Part shown: positions 15,900 to 24,266 of the stretch, piece after piece
Layout: every line of letters begins with the position of its first letter
Position numbering within the stretch: the first letter of the stretch is position 1
Assembly: GCA_028287465.1 (NCBI GenBank)
Contig: JAQBPO010000079.1
Coordinates: forward strand, 1-38,598
From: Fibrobacterota bacterium
GTDB taxonomy: Bacteria; Fibrobacterota; Fibrobacteria; UBA11236
DNA: 38,598 nucleotides
Direction of reading: 5' to 3'
The notes under the pieces: generated by a model
The model's input: only the letters and a program-made list of their open reading frames with translations
What the model was told of the DNA's origin: nothing
Database searches by the model: none
Made by a program: the position numbers and the translations under genes

Positions 15900-16943
15900 A
15901 TGAAGATCATCCCAAGCGCGACAGGCAGGACCGGATCGGCCTTACGGCGGCGCCTCCGGATTGGGTCGATATGCCTAGCCATTCCCGTCATCATCGCCTT
16001 TCTGATCATTTCCCTCCTGCCCGTCCTTTTGGGAAAGGAACCGGCGGTAATCGTTAGTCCCGTGGATCAGGCCATGTGCATCCTGGATCCGGACGGTTCG
16101 GCGGGTATCCTGGTCGGCGGGGACTCCCGGGCCCTCTACCATGTCGTTCCCTCGGTGATCGATTCGGCGACCGGAAGGAAGTGCGTGAATGTGGCGCAAT
16201 GGCTCCACCTCGGCGGGGATCCCGTCTCCTTCGTGAACGTTCTCCGCCGATATCCCCGGGCATTGGAATCACGCCCGACCATAGTGCTTAGCGTCACCTT
16301 GGACGGCATCAATGACTTGGGGTTCAAAGGTACACCAATGGCGGAAATGTTCAATTGGTCCCCATGGGATCATTTCCGGACCGCTCTTCGTAGGCCGCGG
16401 GCCTATCCGGCCTATTTCCTCGGCGCGGTATTGCCCGCCGCCGCGAAGACCGCCCGCAACCGCTTCCAAGGAGGAGGATTCACCTGCGATTCAACCGTCT
16501 ACCGGCCGCCGAGGCTGGAAGCCGGGCGCGGATTCGAAGCCTATGAGGGCCGCAAGAGGACCGGATTCTGGATGCTGCCCGGCAGGGAAAAGGATTACCT
16601 GCTGGACGGCGGGAATTGGAAGGCCCTGCAACGCTCCCTGGCATGGCTTTCCGCGTCCCGGGCGGAAAGGATCCTCGTCTTCAACGCTCCCATAGATACC
16701 GCCTGGCTGCGCGGTACCGACGGTCCGGTGGCCATGGCCATGGAGGCGCGCTTTTCGGAAATGATGGCGGCGGAAACCGCCCGTCATCCCAGGGTCAGCT
16801 ACCTGGATTTCTACCGGAACCCGTTGCCGGAACTCACGGACAGTCTCTTCTACGACCAGACCCACCTGAACCATGAAGGGGCCCTGGCCTTCAGCCGGTA
16901 CCTGGGCGGATACCTCGCGGGCGGAACGGGGGCGGGATTGTGA
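15900..16943 (+). CDS. Membrane-anchored SGNH-hydrolase-like protein (paralogue 1)
   Basis: A 347-residue protein with a basic N-terminus, one transmembrane segment (about 22-44) and an extracytoplasmic domain. GGDSRA places the block-I Ser at residue 76, and YDQTH gives the block-V Asp319/His322 pair, so the SGNH fold with a Ser-His-Asp triad is likely. Between them are LGGD, LSVTLDGIND and FNWSPWDH, all echoed in the paralogue at 28520. Proteins of this layout act as acyltransferases or esterases on surface polysaccharides (compare AlgX and DltD), but the direction of the reaction is unknown here. The start is ATG at 15900; no Shine-Dalgarno is seen. Its stop overlaps the next gene (GTGA). 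Confidence 0.75.
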   Translation: MKIIPSATGRTGSALRRRLRIGSICLAIPVIIAFLIISLLPVLLGKEPAVIVSPVDQAMCILDPDGSAGILVGGDSRALYHVVPSVIDSATGRKCVNVAQWLHLGGDPVSFVNVLRRYPRALESRPTIVLSVTLDGINDLGFKGTPMAEMFNWSPWDHFRTALRRPRAYPAYFLGAVLPAAAKTARNRFQGGGFTCDSTVYRPPRLEAGRGFEAYEGRKRTGFWMLPGREKDYLLDGGNWKALQRSLAWLSASRAERILVFNAPIDTAWLRGTDGPVAMAMEARFSEMMAAETARHPRVSYLDFYRNPLPELTDSLFYDQTHLNHEGALAFSRYLGGYLAGGTGAGL

Positions 16944-18517
16944 GGCCGGATTCGCAGGGGATCCCGGATCCGGTATCGCATCCATTGCCCATGTACCTGG
17001 CGCCTTTGGCGGCCTTCCTCTGGTTCCTGATGGCATTCCGGTCCCCGGCCTATGCCGCCTGCGGCCTGATCGCCTTGGGGACCTGTTACCTCCTGATGGC
17101 GCGTTGGAACATGCCTGGAAGCCGGCCATGGGGAGCGGTGGCCTTGGTGGCGGTGGGCCTGGGCCTGCCCGCCCTCGGCCTTTGGCAGTTCCTCCAATTC
17201 GCCGACGTCGGGGACCAGGACCACTCCGTTTACGCCTGCATGCTATGGAACCTCAGGAACGGGAACCTCCATTATTCATTCCGCGGCATGAACATGTTCG
17301 GCATCCACTCCCAATACACCAGCATTCTGTGGATCCCGTTGCATTGGATCGCCGGGGAAACCGGCCTCAAGGTAGGCAAGGGGCTTTGCCTGGTGGCCGC
17401 GGCTTTCCTGGCCGTTCGCCGCATGCAGCGGAATCCCGACGCGGCCTGCTGGGGCGCGGCCGCAATCCTGATGAGCCCGGCGATAGCCTCCCAGTTCTTC
17501 TTCGGTTTCCACCCGGAATTCATAGCTGCGCCCGTCCTGGTCCTCGCCCTGGAAGCGTATCGGGACCTGAAGCTCGGACGGTTCATGGCATGCGTGTTTT
17601 TCCTCGCCTTCAGCAAGGAAGCCTACACCATGGCCGTCGGCGGCATCCTGCTCTTGGCCCTGGTCGAGCGCAGGAACTGGAAATGGATCCTGTTGCCGGG
17701 ATTGATGACCTGTCTGCAAATGGCGTTCTACTGGTTCATCATCATCCCGCGTTTCGCTCCAGCCGGGAACTTCCTCGGATATCAGATGCCCTCGTCCTCC
17801 GGGCAGGTTCTCGCGGCGTGGTTGCGGCCCGAGCTCTTTTTATATGCCCTGCGCGTCTTTCTGCCTTTTCTTCCCCTCATGATGGCTTTCCCGAAGCGAT
17901 ACATGCTCCTGCCGCTTCCCCTGATGGTCTTCTATGCCTCCTTCCCGGACTCTTCCTTTCTGGTGATGTGGCCCAACTATGCCTTTCCCCTGGCCTTCCT
18001 TTGCAGCGCCGGCCTGGTTCTGACCCCGCGAATCCATATCGACGGTCCGGAAAGGCCGGCCGCATCCTCCTTCCGCCTGGACGGGCGCATCCTGGTGGCC
18101 TGCGCGTTCACGTCGCTCCTGTGTTACCCATTATGGCGGGAGATCTTCTCCATCCCCCCCGACGACCCCGCCCGGGTCAAGGACGTGGCCCGGTTCCGCT
18201 CCGCCATCCCGGATTCGGCCTCGGTTCTCATAAACGCGGGCTTCGCCTCCCGGTTCGCCGCCCGCAAGGAGCTTACCGTATGGGGATGGCGCGACCTTCC
18301 GCTCTCGCACTTCGACTTCGTCGTGCTGGACGCCGGATACCGGCCCGCCTGGCTGGTGAAGGACGGGGAACTGGAACGGGGGCTCGATACCCTGTCCCAT
18401 TCACCGGATTGGAAACTGGAATATTCCCGTAAAGACCTGTACCTCTTCAGCCGGACGCGCGGCCTGAACCCCGATTCCACCGCGTCCCATGCGGCGAACG
18501 CGGCGCCCGGGCCATGA
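16940..18517 (+). CDS. DUF2079-like polytopic membrane protein
   Basis: A 525-residue inner-membrane protein starting at GTG 16940. It has about ten hydrophobic helices between residues 15 and 370 and a C-terminal soluble part of about 110 residues. The blocks DQDHSVYACMLWNL, NMFGIHSQYTSILW, FGFHPEFIAAPVLVLALEA and LAFSKEAYTMAVGG correspond to the Asp, H-x-S/FHPE and KE signatures I recall for DUF2079, a family related to GT-C glycosyltransferases. The gene is flanked by an SGNH protein and a methyltransferase with overlapping start/stop codons on both sides, so a role in periplasmic glycan assembly is inferred. The assignment is from memory of the family pattern. Confidence 0.68.
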   Translation: MRPDSQGIPDPVSHPLPMYLAPLAAFLWFLMAFRSPAYAACGLIALGTCYLLMARWNMPGSRPWGAVALVAVGLGLPALGLWQFLQFADVGDQDHSVYACMLWNLRNGNLHYSFRGMNMFGIHSQYTSILWIPLHWIAGETGLKVGKGLCLVAAAFLAVRRMQRNPDAACWGAAAILMSPAIASQFFFGFHPEFIAAPVLVLALEAYRDLKLGRFMACVFFLAFSKEAYTMAVGGILLLALVERRNWKWILLPGLMTCLQMAFYWFIIIPRFAPAGNFLGYQMPSSSGQVLAAWLRPELFLYALRVFLPFLPLMMAFPKRYMLLPLPLMVFYASFPDSSFLVMWPNYAFPLAFLCSAGLVLTPRIHIDGPERPAASSFRLDGRILVACAFTSLLCYPLWREIFSIPPDDPARVKDVARFRSAIPDSASVLINAGFASRFAARKELTVWGWRDLPLSHFDFVVLDAGYRPAWLVKDGELERGLDTLSHSPDWKLEYSRKDLYLFSRTRGLNPDSTASHAANAAPGP

Positions 18518-19410
18518 GCGGTTATATCACCAAGCAATGCCTTTTCTGCGGGGACGATGCCTGCCTCCGGGACGTTTACGCGCGCAATTTCCAGGATGGC
18601 GATCTGGATTCCGATGTCTTCTCCGCGCGCCGGGTCACGGAACATTTCCATTACAAGATGGTGCGTTGCGCCAATACCGGGCTGCTCTTCTCGCGGGAAA
18701 TCCTCCCCGATGAAGCGCTGGAAAGGCTTTACGCGGGTAGCAAGGTCACCTTCAGCGGCTATGCCGGCATCATCCGCAAGGATTATTGGCGGCCCCTGGA
18801 GCGATACGCGAAAGGCATGCGCATGGGCGCCGCCCTGGAAATAGGATGCAGCAGCGGCTTTTTCCTGGAAGAGCTCCTGGAAAGGGGCTTCCGGGAAGTG
18901 CATGGCTGCGAACCCAGCCTGGAGGCGAAGGCGCTGGCCGCCGATACCGTGAAGGAAGGAATACGCACCGGGTTCTTCACCGACGAGGCTTATCCCGACG
19001 GGAGCTTCGATTTGATCTGTTCCTTCCAGACCCTGGACCACCTGTCGGACCCTCTAGCGGTCCTGCGGACCTGCCATGCCAAACTCAAGCCGGGCGGGCT
19101 GGCCTATTTCATCGTCCACAACGCGGACGGCCTGCAGGCCAAGGTATTCGGCGAGAAGTCCCCCATCATCGATGTGGAGCATATCTACCTTTTCAATCCG
19201 GCCACGCTCGCCATGGCCGTGGAAAAATCCGGATTCGAAACCGTGAAGGCCTTCCCCATCTCCAATTCCTACCCCCTGGAATATTGGATCAACCATGCGC
19301 CCCTGCCCTTCAAGAAAACCCTCCTCGCGGCTTCCAGGGGCATGGGATTATCCGGGATAGGGGTTCCCCTAAGGCTGGGCAATATCGGAATCGTAGCCCG
19401 CAAAAACTGA
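18514..19410 (+). CDS. SAM-dependent methyltransferase with N-terminal Cys cluster
   Basis: A 298-residue protein. The N-terminus carries C-x2-C (QCLFCGDDAC) and a later RCANTG, a zinc-ribbon-like arrangement often found before Methyltransf_23-type domains in polysaccharide clusters. The core then follows: ALEIGCSSGFFLEELLERGF (motif I), GCEPS, FDLICSFQTLDHLSDP and LKPGGLAYF. The start ATG at 18514 overlaps the stop of the DUF2079-like gene (ATGA), making it the third gene of the plus operon starting at 15900. It ends 21 bp before the convergent transketolase gene. Sugar methylation is the likely role; the position methylated is unknown. Confidence 0.85.
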   Translation: MSGYITKQCLFCGDDACLRDVYARNFQDGDLDSDVFSARRVTEHFHYKMVRCANTGLLFSREILPDEALERLYAGSKVTFSGYAGIIRKDYWRPLERYAKGMRMGAALEIGCSSGFFLEELLERGFREVHGCEPSLEAKALAADTVKEGIRTGFFTDEAYPDGSFDLICSFQTLDHLSDPLAVLRTCHAKLKPGGLAYFIVHNADGLQAKVFGEKSPIIDVEHIYLFNPATLAMAVEKSGFETVKAFPISNSYPLEYWINHAPLPFKKTLLAASRGMGLSGIGVPLRLGNIGIVARKN

Positions 19411-19431
19411 TGCCGGGTAGGCGATACTGAC

Positions 19432-20454
19432 TTAGGGAGCGGGAGGAGGCGCTTTAACGGGTTCCACGGAAGCCGGGAATCCGATGGCACGCCAATCGTC
19501 CGGCTTTACGGCCGATCCGGATCGTTTGGCCGCGGCCCTCCTGGAGCCTTCCAAGGCGGCGGCGGCAAGGTGCTCGGGCGAAATCCCGTGCAGGCGGTTC
19601 AGGAATTCCTGATCGCCCTGTTCCCCCGAGGGATTGCGGGTGACGCCGCAGCGGGTGACCCGGCAATCGAGATTGTGCTCCGCGACCACTTCGCAGACCA
19701 GGGAGCCGACCCCGCCGGTGGCATAATGCGCTTCCACGGTGACGGCGAAGGGAAAGCGCGAAAGCAGGGCGCGGAGATCCTCTACAGGCGCGGGACTCAT
19801 GGAGGAGACCACCATGACCGTGGATTCCATGCCCTGGACGCTCAATGCGTCCGCGGCCCGAAGGGCGAGGGCGGCGGCGGGACCCATGGCGATGAAGAGG
19901 GCGTCGTTCCCCTGGCGGACGACATGCGCCCGTCCCGGCTCGAAGCGGCCGGAGAGACCGGGAACCGCGTAGACGTCATCCTTCCCGAGCCGGAAATAGG
20001 CGGGCCCGCCCCCGCCATGCACATGCAGGAGGGCCGAACGGCATTGCCCGGAATCCGCGGGGGTGATCACCTGCAGGCCCGGTTGCATGCGCAAGGCCCC
20101 CACGTCCTCCAAAGCGTAATGGGTCGGCCCGGCATGATCGTATTCGAACCCGCCCCCCACTCCGATGATCCGGACCGGCAGCTTTTGCAGCACGGGTCCG
20201 TTGCGGATGAATTCATAAGGCCGCAATGCCGCGAAGGTGGCGATGGAATAGACGTAGGGGATGAAGCCGCTGTCGGCGAGCCCGGTGGCCAAGCCGATCA
20301 TGTTCTGTTCGGCGACGCCGACGTTGAAGAACCGATCGGGAAAGCGCTCCGCGAAAGGCTCCAGTACGGTATATCCCAGATCCGCCGTCATGAGCAGAAC
20401 GCGGGGATCCTTCTCGGCCAGTTCAATCAGGGTGCGGACCAGGGCCTTCCTCAT
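19432..20454 (-). CDS. Transketolase C-terminal subunit (split transketolase)
   Basis: A 340-residue protein with the pyrimidine-binding and C-terminal domains of thiamine-diphosphate enzymes: DLGYTVLEPFAERFPDRFFNVGVAEQNMIGLATGLA includes the conserved Glu that activates the cofactor, followed by HAGPTHYALEDVGALR and a C-terminal Rossmann-like part with EAHYATGGVGS. It must pair with the N-terminal subunit directly upstream, with which it overlaps by 4 nt (ATGA, start 20454). Together they would transfer two-carbon ketol units between sugars. Genes split like this are common in archaea and in sugar-biosynthesis clusters; the context suggests a special monosaccharide rather than central metabolism. 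The tail after about residue 300 is Ala/Pro-rich. Confidence 0.9.
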   Translation of the reverse strand: MRKALVRTLIELAEKDPRVLLMTADLGYTVLEPFAERFPDRFFNVGVAEQNMIGLATGLADSGFIPYVYSIATFAALRPYEFIRNGPVLQKLPVRIIGVGGGFEYDHAGPTHYALEDVGALRMQPGLQVITPADSGQCRSALLHVHGGGGPAYFRLGKDDVYAVPGLSGRFEPGRAHVVRQGNDALFIAMGPAAALALRAADALSVQGMESTVMVVSSMSPAPVEDLRALLSRFPFAVTVEAHYATGGVGSLVCEVVAEHNLDCRVTRCGVTRNPSGEQGDQEFLNRLHGISPEHLAAAALEGSRRAAAKRSGSAVKPDDWRAIGFPASVEPVKAPPPAP

Positions 20455-21272
20455 GCCGCGCGCTCCACTTCCGCCATGGCGGCGGTGAAATCGGAATCGG
20501 AGAGCGGCCAGTAGTGCCACTTGATCTGGCCTTCCATGAATCCCACTCCCTTGCCGCTCATGGTCCTCGCCAACAGCACCTGGGGCCTGCCCGAGGCCTT
20601 GGCCATGATGCCCAGGCTCGCGACCAGGGCCTCGGTATCATGCCCGTCGGCCTGGCGGACCTCCCATCCGAAGGATTGCCAGCGCGGTACGAGCGGGGTG
20701 AGATCCATGACATCCTTGGTCATGCCCAGGGCCTGTTGCCCGTTCACGTCCACGATCACGTCGAGGTTGTCGAGTTTGCGGTGGGCGGCGAACATGATGG
20801 CTTCCCAAGTGGAACCCTCATTCAGTTCCGCGTCGCTGATGAGGACCCGCACCCTGCCCGGCTCCCCTTTGAGCCGCTTTGCCAAGGCGGCACCGCATGC
20901 GACGCTGAGTCCCTGCCCCAGAGAACCCGATGAGAACTCAACGCCGTCCAGTTCCCGTTCGGGATGCACGCCCAGGGTTCCGCCGTTCCCGCAATAGCCA
21001 TCCAGCACCTCCGCCGTCATGCGGCCTTGGAGGTGCAGCGCCGCGTACAGGGCCAGGGCGGCATGTCCCTTGCCGAGTACGAAGCGGTCCTTGGACACGG
21101 ATCCGTCCATGACGGAATCCACTCGTCCCGAGAAAATCACGGCCAGGATGTCGGCCACGGAGAGCGCGGAACCGATGTGCCCCACATGGGCCCGCATGGC
21201 CTGTTCCAGGACGATGCGCCGGACCGCCTTGGGGGTAACCTGGGGGAAAAGGGGGGAATGCGGGAACGCCAT
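20451..21272 (-). CDS. Transketolase N-terminal subunit (split transketolase)
   Basis: A 273-residue thiamine-diphosphate-binding half. HVGHIGSALSVADILAVIF and DRFVLGKGHAALALYAAL hold conserved His residues of transketolases; SSGSLGQGLSVACGAALA follows; the cofactor/magnesium block is SDAELNEGSTWEA with the Asn in VDVNGQQ. The usual GD of the TPP motif reads SD here. The start is ATG at 21272; the ribosome-binding site is weak. A putative promoter and an inverted repeat lie at 21309-21338. It is followed immediately by the C-terminal subunit gene. Confidence 0.9.
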   Translation of the reverse strand: MAFPHSPLFPQVTPKAVRRIVLEQAMRAHVGHIGSALSVADILAVIFSGRVDSVMDGSVSKDRFVLGKGHAALALYAALHLQGRMTAEVLDGYCGNGGTLGVHPERELDGVEFSSGSLGQGLSVACGAALAKRLKGEPGRVRVLISDAELNEGSTWEAIMFAAHRKLDNLDVIVDVNGQQALGMTKDVMDLTPLVPRWQSFGWEVRQADGHDTEALVASLGIMAKASGRPQVLLARTMSGKGVGFMEGQIKWHYWPLSDSDFTAAMAEVERAA

Positions 21273-21308
21273 GGGATGCCTGTGATGCCCCGGTTTGAAG
21301 GTTTATTG

Positions 21309-21338
21309 ATTCTACAACCCATCCGATTAATGGGTCCA
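21309..21338 (-). promoter_or_regulatory. Putative promoter and inverted repeat before the transketolase pair
   Basis: On the minus strand TGGACC (21338-21333), 18 nt, TAGAAT (21314-21309) makes a weak -35 and a good -10. An inverted repeat ACCCAT-N7-ATGGGT (21317-21335) lies in the spacer and touches the -35. Its core CCATTAAT is also present in the palindrome at 15848-15861. Confidence 0.3.
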
Positions 21339-21400
21339 GCCCTTTCAGGACGGGTGGATCGGCCGCGCACATTAAAATGCCTGAAATGCGGCACAAATGG

Positions 21401-21426
21401 TACAATCCCCTCAGTCGGAACGGAGG
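21401..21426 (+). promoter_or_regulatory. Putative -10 and Shine-Dalgarno for the epimerase-GT2 fusion
   Basis: TACAAT (21401-21406) matches the -10 consensus at 5 of 6 bases; no convincing -35 lies 16-19 nt upstream. GGAGGT (21422-21427) is a strong ribosome-binding site 9-10 nt before the ATG at 21437. This favours that start over the upstream in-frame ATG at 21377, which would precede the -10. Confidence 0.35.
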
Positions 21427-21436
21427 TCGGCCGCGC

Positions 21437-23464
21437 ATGGGGTCTGAAAGTCGGTTTGAATTGGACGCGGAACACCAGGTGGAAGCCCGCAATCTGCCCG
21501 GCCCCATCCTGATCCTGGGCGCCGGCGGGTTCGTCGGCTTCAACCTGTTTCAATCGCTCAGGGCCCTCCGTCCGGACGTCTATGCCGTGGTCCATCGCCT
21601 CAATGCGGGTTGGCGCCTGGGCCAGGCGGCCATACCCGCTTCGCAATTGCTGATCTGCGATCTCAACTACGAACAATCCGTGCGCCATATGGTGGATACC
21701 TGCCGGCCCCGGACGGTCTTCAACCTGGCGGCGTACGGGGCGTATTCCCACCAGCAGAATCCCGAGCTCATCTACCGCACCAACTTCCTTTCCACCATCC
21801 ACCTCCTGGAAGCGTTGAAGACCCGCGGTTTCGACGCTTACGTGCATGCCGGCTCCTCCTCGGAATACGGCCTGAACGCGGCGGGCCCGGCTGAAGCCGA
21901 TGAACCCATCCCCAACAGCCATTACGCGGTCTCCAAGCTGGGCAACGCCAATCTCCTCAAATTCTACGGCCGCATCCATGGCCTTCCCGTCCTCAACCTG
22001 CGCCTTTATTCCGTGTATGGGCCATACGAAGAACCCGATCGCCTGATTCCGGTCCTGGTGGAAAGGATCCGGGAAGGCCGCCTTCCGCCCCTGGTGGCCC
22101 AAGGCATTTCACGCGATTTCATCCACGTCTCCGACGTAACCCGCGCGTTCATCGCGGCCGCGAAGGGGATCAAGCCCGGGCTTTGCGGCGAATCCTTCAA
22201 CATCGCCACCGGCCGCAAGACGACCATGCGGGACCTGGCGGACCTGGCGCGCTCGGCCTTCAAGGTCGAGGCCGAGCCCGTATTCGGCTCCATGCCCAAC
22301 CGCCGTTGGGACGTGGAGAACTGGCACGGCAACGCGGCCAAGGCGGAACGGTTGCTGGGCTGGAAGGCTTCCATCGGCCTGGAAGCGGGATTGCGGAGCA
22401 CCCTCGCCTGGCAGGAGGGCATCGACTATGCCGCAATCAAGGCCGGGTACCGGAGCCAGGGCGAAGGCAAGCCCACCGAGATCACGGCCATCATCGCCTG
22501 CTACAAGGACGAGCAGGCCATCCCGGAAATGCATGCGCGGCTTACGGCGCTGTTCGACAAGCTCGGCGTCACCTATGAAATCGTCTTCGTCAACGATTGC
22601 TCCCCGGACCAGAGCCGTAAGGTCCTGATGGACCTGTCCATCCGCGACGCCAATGTCCTGGTGGTCGAGCATTCGCGCAACTTCGGGTCCCAGTCCGCCT
22701 TCGTCAGCGGGATGGGGGTCGCCTCCGGGAAGGCCGTGGTGTTGCTGGACGGCGATCTCCAGGATCCGCCGGAAGTCATCGAGGAGTTCCACGCCAAGTG
22801 GAAGGAAGGATTCGACGTGGTCTACGGCCGCCGCATCAAGCGCGAAGCCCCATTCCTGCTCAACCTCGCCTACAAGGGTTTCTACAGGCTCTTCCAACGC
22901 ATGTCCTATATCGTGGTCCCGACCGATGCGGGGGACTTCTCCCTGATGGACCGGAAGGTCGTCGACGAAATCCTGAGCCTGCCGGAAAAGGACCAGTTCC
23001 TCCGCGGCCTGCGGGCCTGGGTGGGTTTCCGCCAGACGGGCGTTCCCTACCTTCGCCCGGAACGCAAGTACGGCACCAGCACCAACAATCTCCTGAAGAA
23101 CATCCAGTGGGCCAAGAAGGGCATATTCTCCTTCACCTACCTGCCCCTTGAGGTAATGGGCTATGCCGGCGCCTTTCTGTTCCTGATGTCCATCCTGGGC
23201 ATCCTCACACAAATCGCGGGCCGAATCCTCTATCCCAGCACGCCCCAAGGCGTAAGCACCATCATCGTGCTGGTTTTGTTCCTGGGAGGCACGCAACTGC
23301 TGGGGATGGCCGTCCTCGGGGAGTATATCGGCAAGATTTTCGAGGAGGCCAAATCGCGGCCTCACTTCATCCGCCATGCCCTCACCCACGCCGGCATAGA
23401 ATACCGCGGCCGCCAGGAGATGCAAGGCTTCATGGCGAATCGGAAGAACGGCACCCGTGGCTGA
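21437..23464 (+). CDS. Fusion of nucleotide-sugar epimerase (SDR) and GtrB-like GT2 transferase
   Basis: One 675-residue frame joins two enzymes. Residues about 20-330 are an extended SDR: LGAGGFVGFNLF, SSSEYG, the catalytic YAVSK, SVYGP and RDFIHVSDVTRAF. Residues about 350-620 are a polyprenyl-phosphate GT2: ITAIIACYKDEQAIPEMH, VNDCSPDQSRKVL, VVLLDGDLQDPPEVI and the GtrB-like NLLKNIQWAKKGIFSF. Two transmembrane helices follow (GYAGAFLFLMSILGIL and TIIVLVLFLGGTQLLGMAVLG). The enzyme could make a nucleotide sugar and pass it directly to a lipid carrier at the inner membrane. The start is ATG 21437, by the GGAGGT upstream. The stop overlaps the next gene by 8 nt. No frameshift is seen between the domains, so this looks like a real fusion. 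Confidence 0.9.
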   Translation: MGSESRFELDAEHQVEARNLPGPILILGAGGFVGFNLFQSLRALRPDVYAVVHRLNAGWRLGQAAIPASQLLICDLNYEQSVRHMVDTCRPRTVFNLAAYGAYSHQQNPELIYRTNFLSTIHLLEALKTRGFDAYVHAGSSSEYGLNAAGPAEADEPIPNSHYAVSKLGNANLLKFYGRIHGLPVLNLRLYSVYGPYEEPDRLIPVLVERIREGRLPPLVAQGISRDFIHVSDVTRAFIAAAKGIKPGLCGESFNIATGRKTTMRDLADLARSAFKVEAEPVFGSMPNRRWDVENWHGNAAKAERLLGWKASIGLEAGLRSTLAWQEGIDYAAIKAGYRSQGEGKPTEITAIIACYKDEQAIPEMHARLTALFDKLGVTYEIVFVNDCSPDQSRKVLMDLSIRDANVLVVEHSRNFGSQSAFVSGMGVASGKAVVLLDGDLQDPPEVIEEFHAKWKEGFDVVYGRRIKREAPFLLNLAYKGFYRLFQRMSYIVVPTDAGDFSLMDRKVVDEILSLPEKDQFLRGLRAWVGFRQTGVPYLRPERKYGTSTNNLLKNIQWAKKGIFSFTYLPLEVMGYAGAFLFLMSILGILTQIAGRILYPSTPQGVSTIIVLVLFLGGTQLLGMAVLGEYIGKIFEEAKSRPHFIRHALTHAGIEYRGRQEMQGFMANRKNGTRG

Positions 23465-24200
23465 GCGCGGCATGGAACGGGAAACCCAGAAACGCAACGT
23501 ATCCGAGTTCAATGCGGACGCGAAGGAGAACGGCGGGTACCGGTATACGACCAATGCCCCCTATTCCTCCGTTGTGGCCAATGCGAGGATGACCGATGCC
23601 ACCGTCGCGGCCATCCCGGAGGGGACCTCGACCGTCATCGATATAGGTTGCGGGGACGGGACCTATACCCATGATCTGAAGTCCCGCCTCCCCGGAATCG
23701 CTTTCACGGGGTTTGATCCCGCCGCCGAGGCCATCGGCATCGCCAAGCGGAAGTTCCCGGGCATCGAATACGTTATGGGCGACCTGCTCGATGCCTCGAC
23801 CTTTCCGGATCGGAAGTTCGATGTCGGCGTCATCCGCGGGGTCATCCATCACCTTCCGGACGCGGCCCTGGGCATCAGGAACTCGGCCCGATTGGCCGAT
23901 CGGATTGTGCTCATCGAACCCAACGGCAACAACCCCATCCTCAAATGGCTGGAGCGGAATTCCCGCTACCATATCGAGCACGAGGAACAGTCCTTCGACG
24001 ATAGGCAGCTTTCGGCATGGTGCCGGGAGGCCGGCCTTGCGGTCATCCGCCTGGACTATATCGGCTTCATCCCCATGTTCTTCCCCGCCCTGCCCGCGCG
24101 CCTCATCCATTTCCTCCAGCCCCTGCTGGAGCGGATCGGCCCCCTGAAGAAATACTTAGGGGCGCAGATCGTAATCGTCTGCGGGAAACCGGCTGGATAG
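23457..24200 (+). CDS. SAM-dependent methyltransferase
   Basis: A 247-residue class I methyltransferase: VIDIGCGDGTYTHDLKSRLPG (motif I), FTGFDPAAEAI (motif II), VMGDLLD, then VIRGVIHHLPDAALG and a terminal part with hydrophobic segments (GFIPMFFPALPARLIHFLQPL) that may touch the membrane. The start is GTG at 23457, overlapping the fusion gene stop by 8 nt; an in-frame ATG at 23472 is an alternative. Translational coupling with the epimerase-GT2 fusion suggests that it modifies the same sugar or its lipid carrier. It converges with another methyltransferase 66 bp downstream. Confidence 0.85.
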   Translation: MAERGMERETQKRNVSEFNADAKENGGYRYTTNAPYSSVVANARMTDATVAAIPEGTSTVIDIGCGDGTYTHDLKSRLPGIAFTGFDPAAEAIGIAKRKFPGIEYVMGDLLDASTFPDRKFDVGVIRGVIHHLPDAALGIRNSARLADRIVLIEPNGNNPILKWLERNSRYHIEHEEQSFDDRQLSAWCREAGLAVIRLDYIGFIPMFFPALPARLIHFLQPLLERIGPLKKYLGAQIVIVCGKPAG

Positions 24201-24266
24201 GCGCCAGCGCCGCGTTGCGCCGATGCCAATGCGGGTTTGGTTCGGGATCACCGGTCGGATCAGGAC

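Noticed and set aside
20454-20520. N-terminal extension of the transketolase C subunit
   Set aside because: It is out of frame with, and fully inside, the end of the N-subunit gene; the ATGA overlap at 20454 explains the start.
21377-21436. ATG 21377 as start of the epimerase-GT2 fusion
   Set aside because: It lies upstream of the TACAAT -10 and has no ribosome-binding site; ATG 21437 has GGAGGT at the right distance and the SDR fold begins after it.
22109-23554. 481-codon minus-strand open frame opposite the fusion gene
   Set aside because: The composition is Gly/Asp/His/Val rich without motifs; the plus-strand protein is unambiguous.
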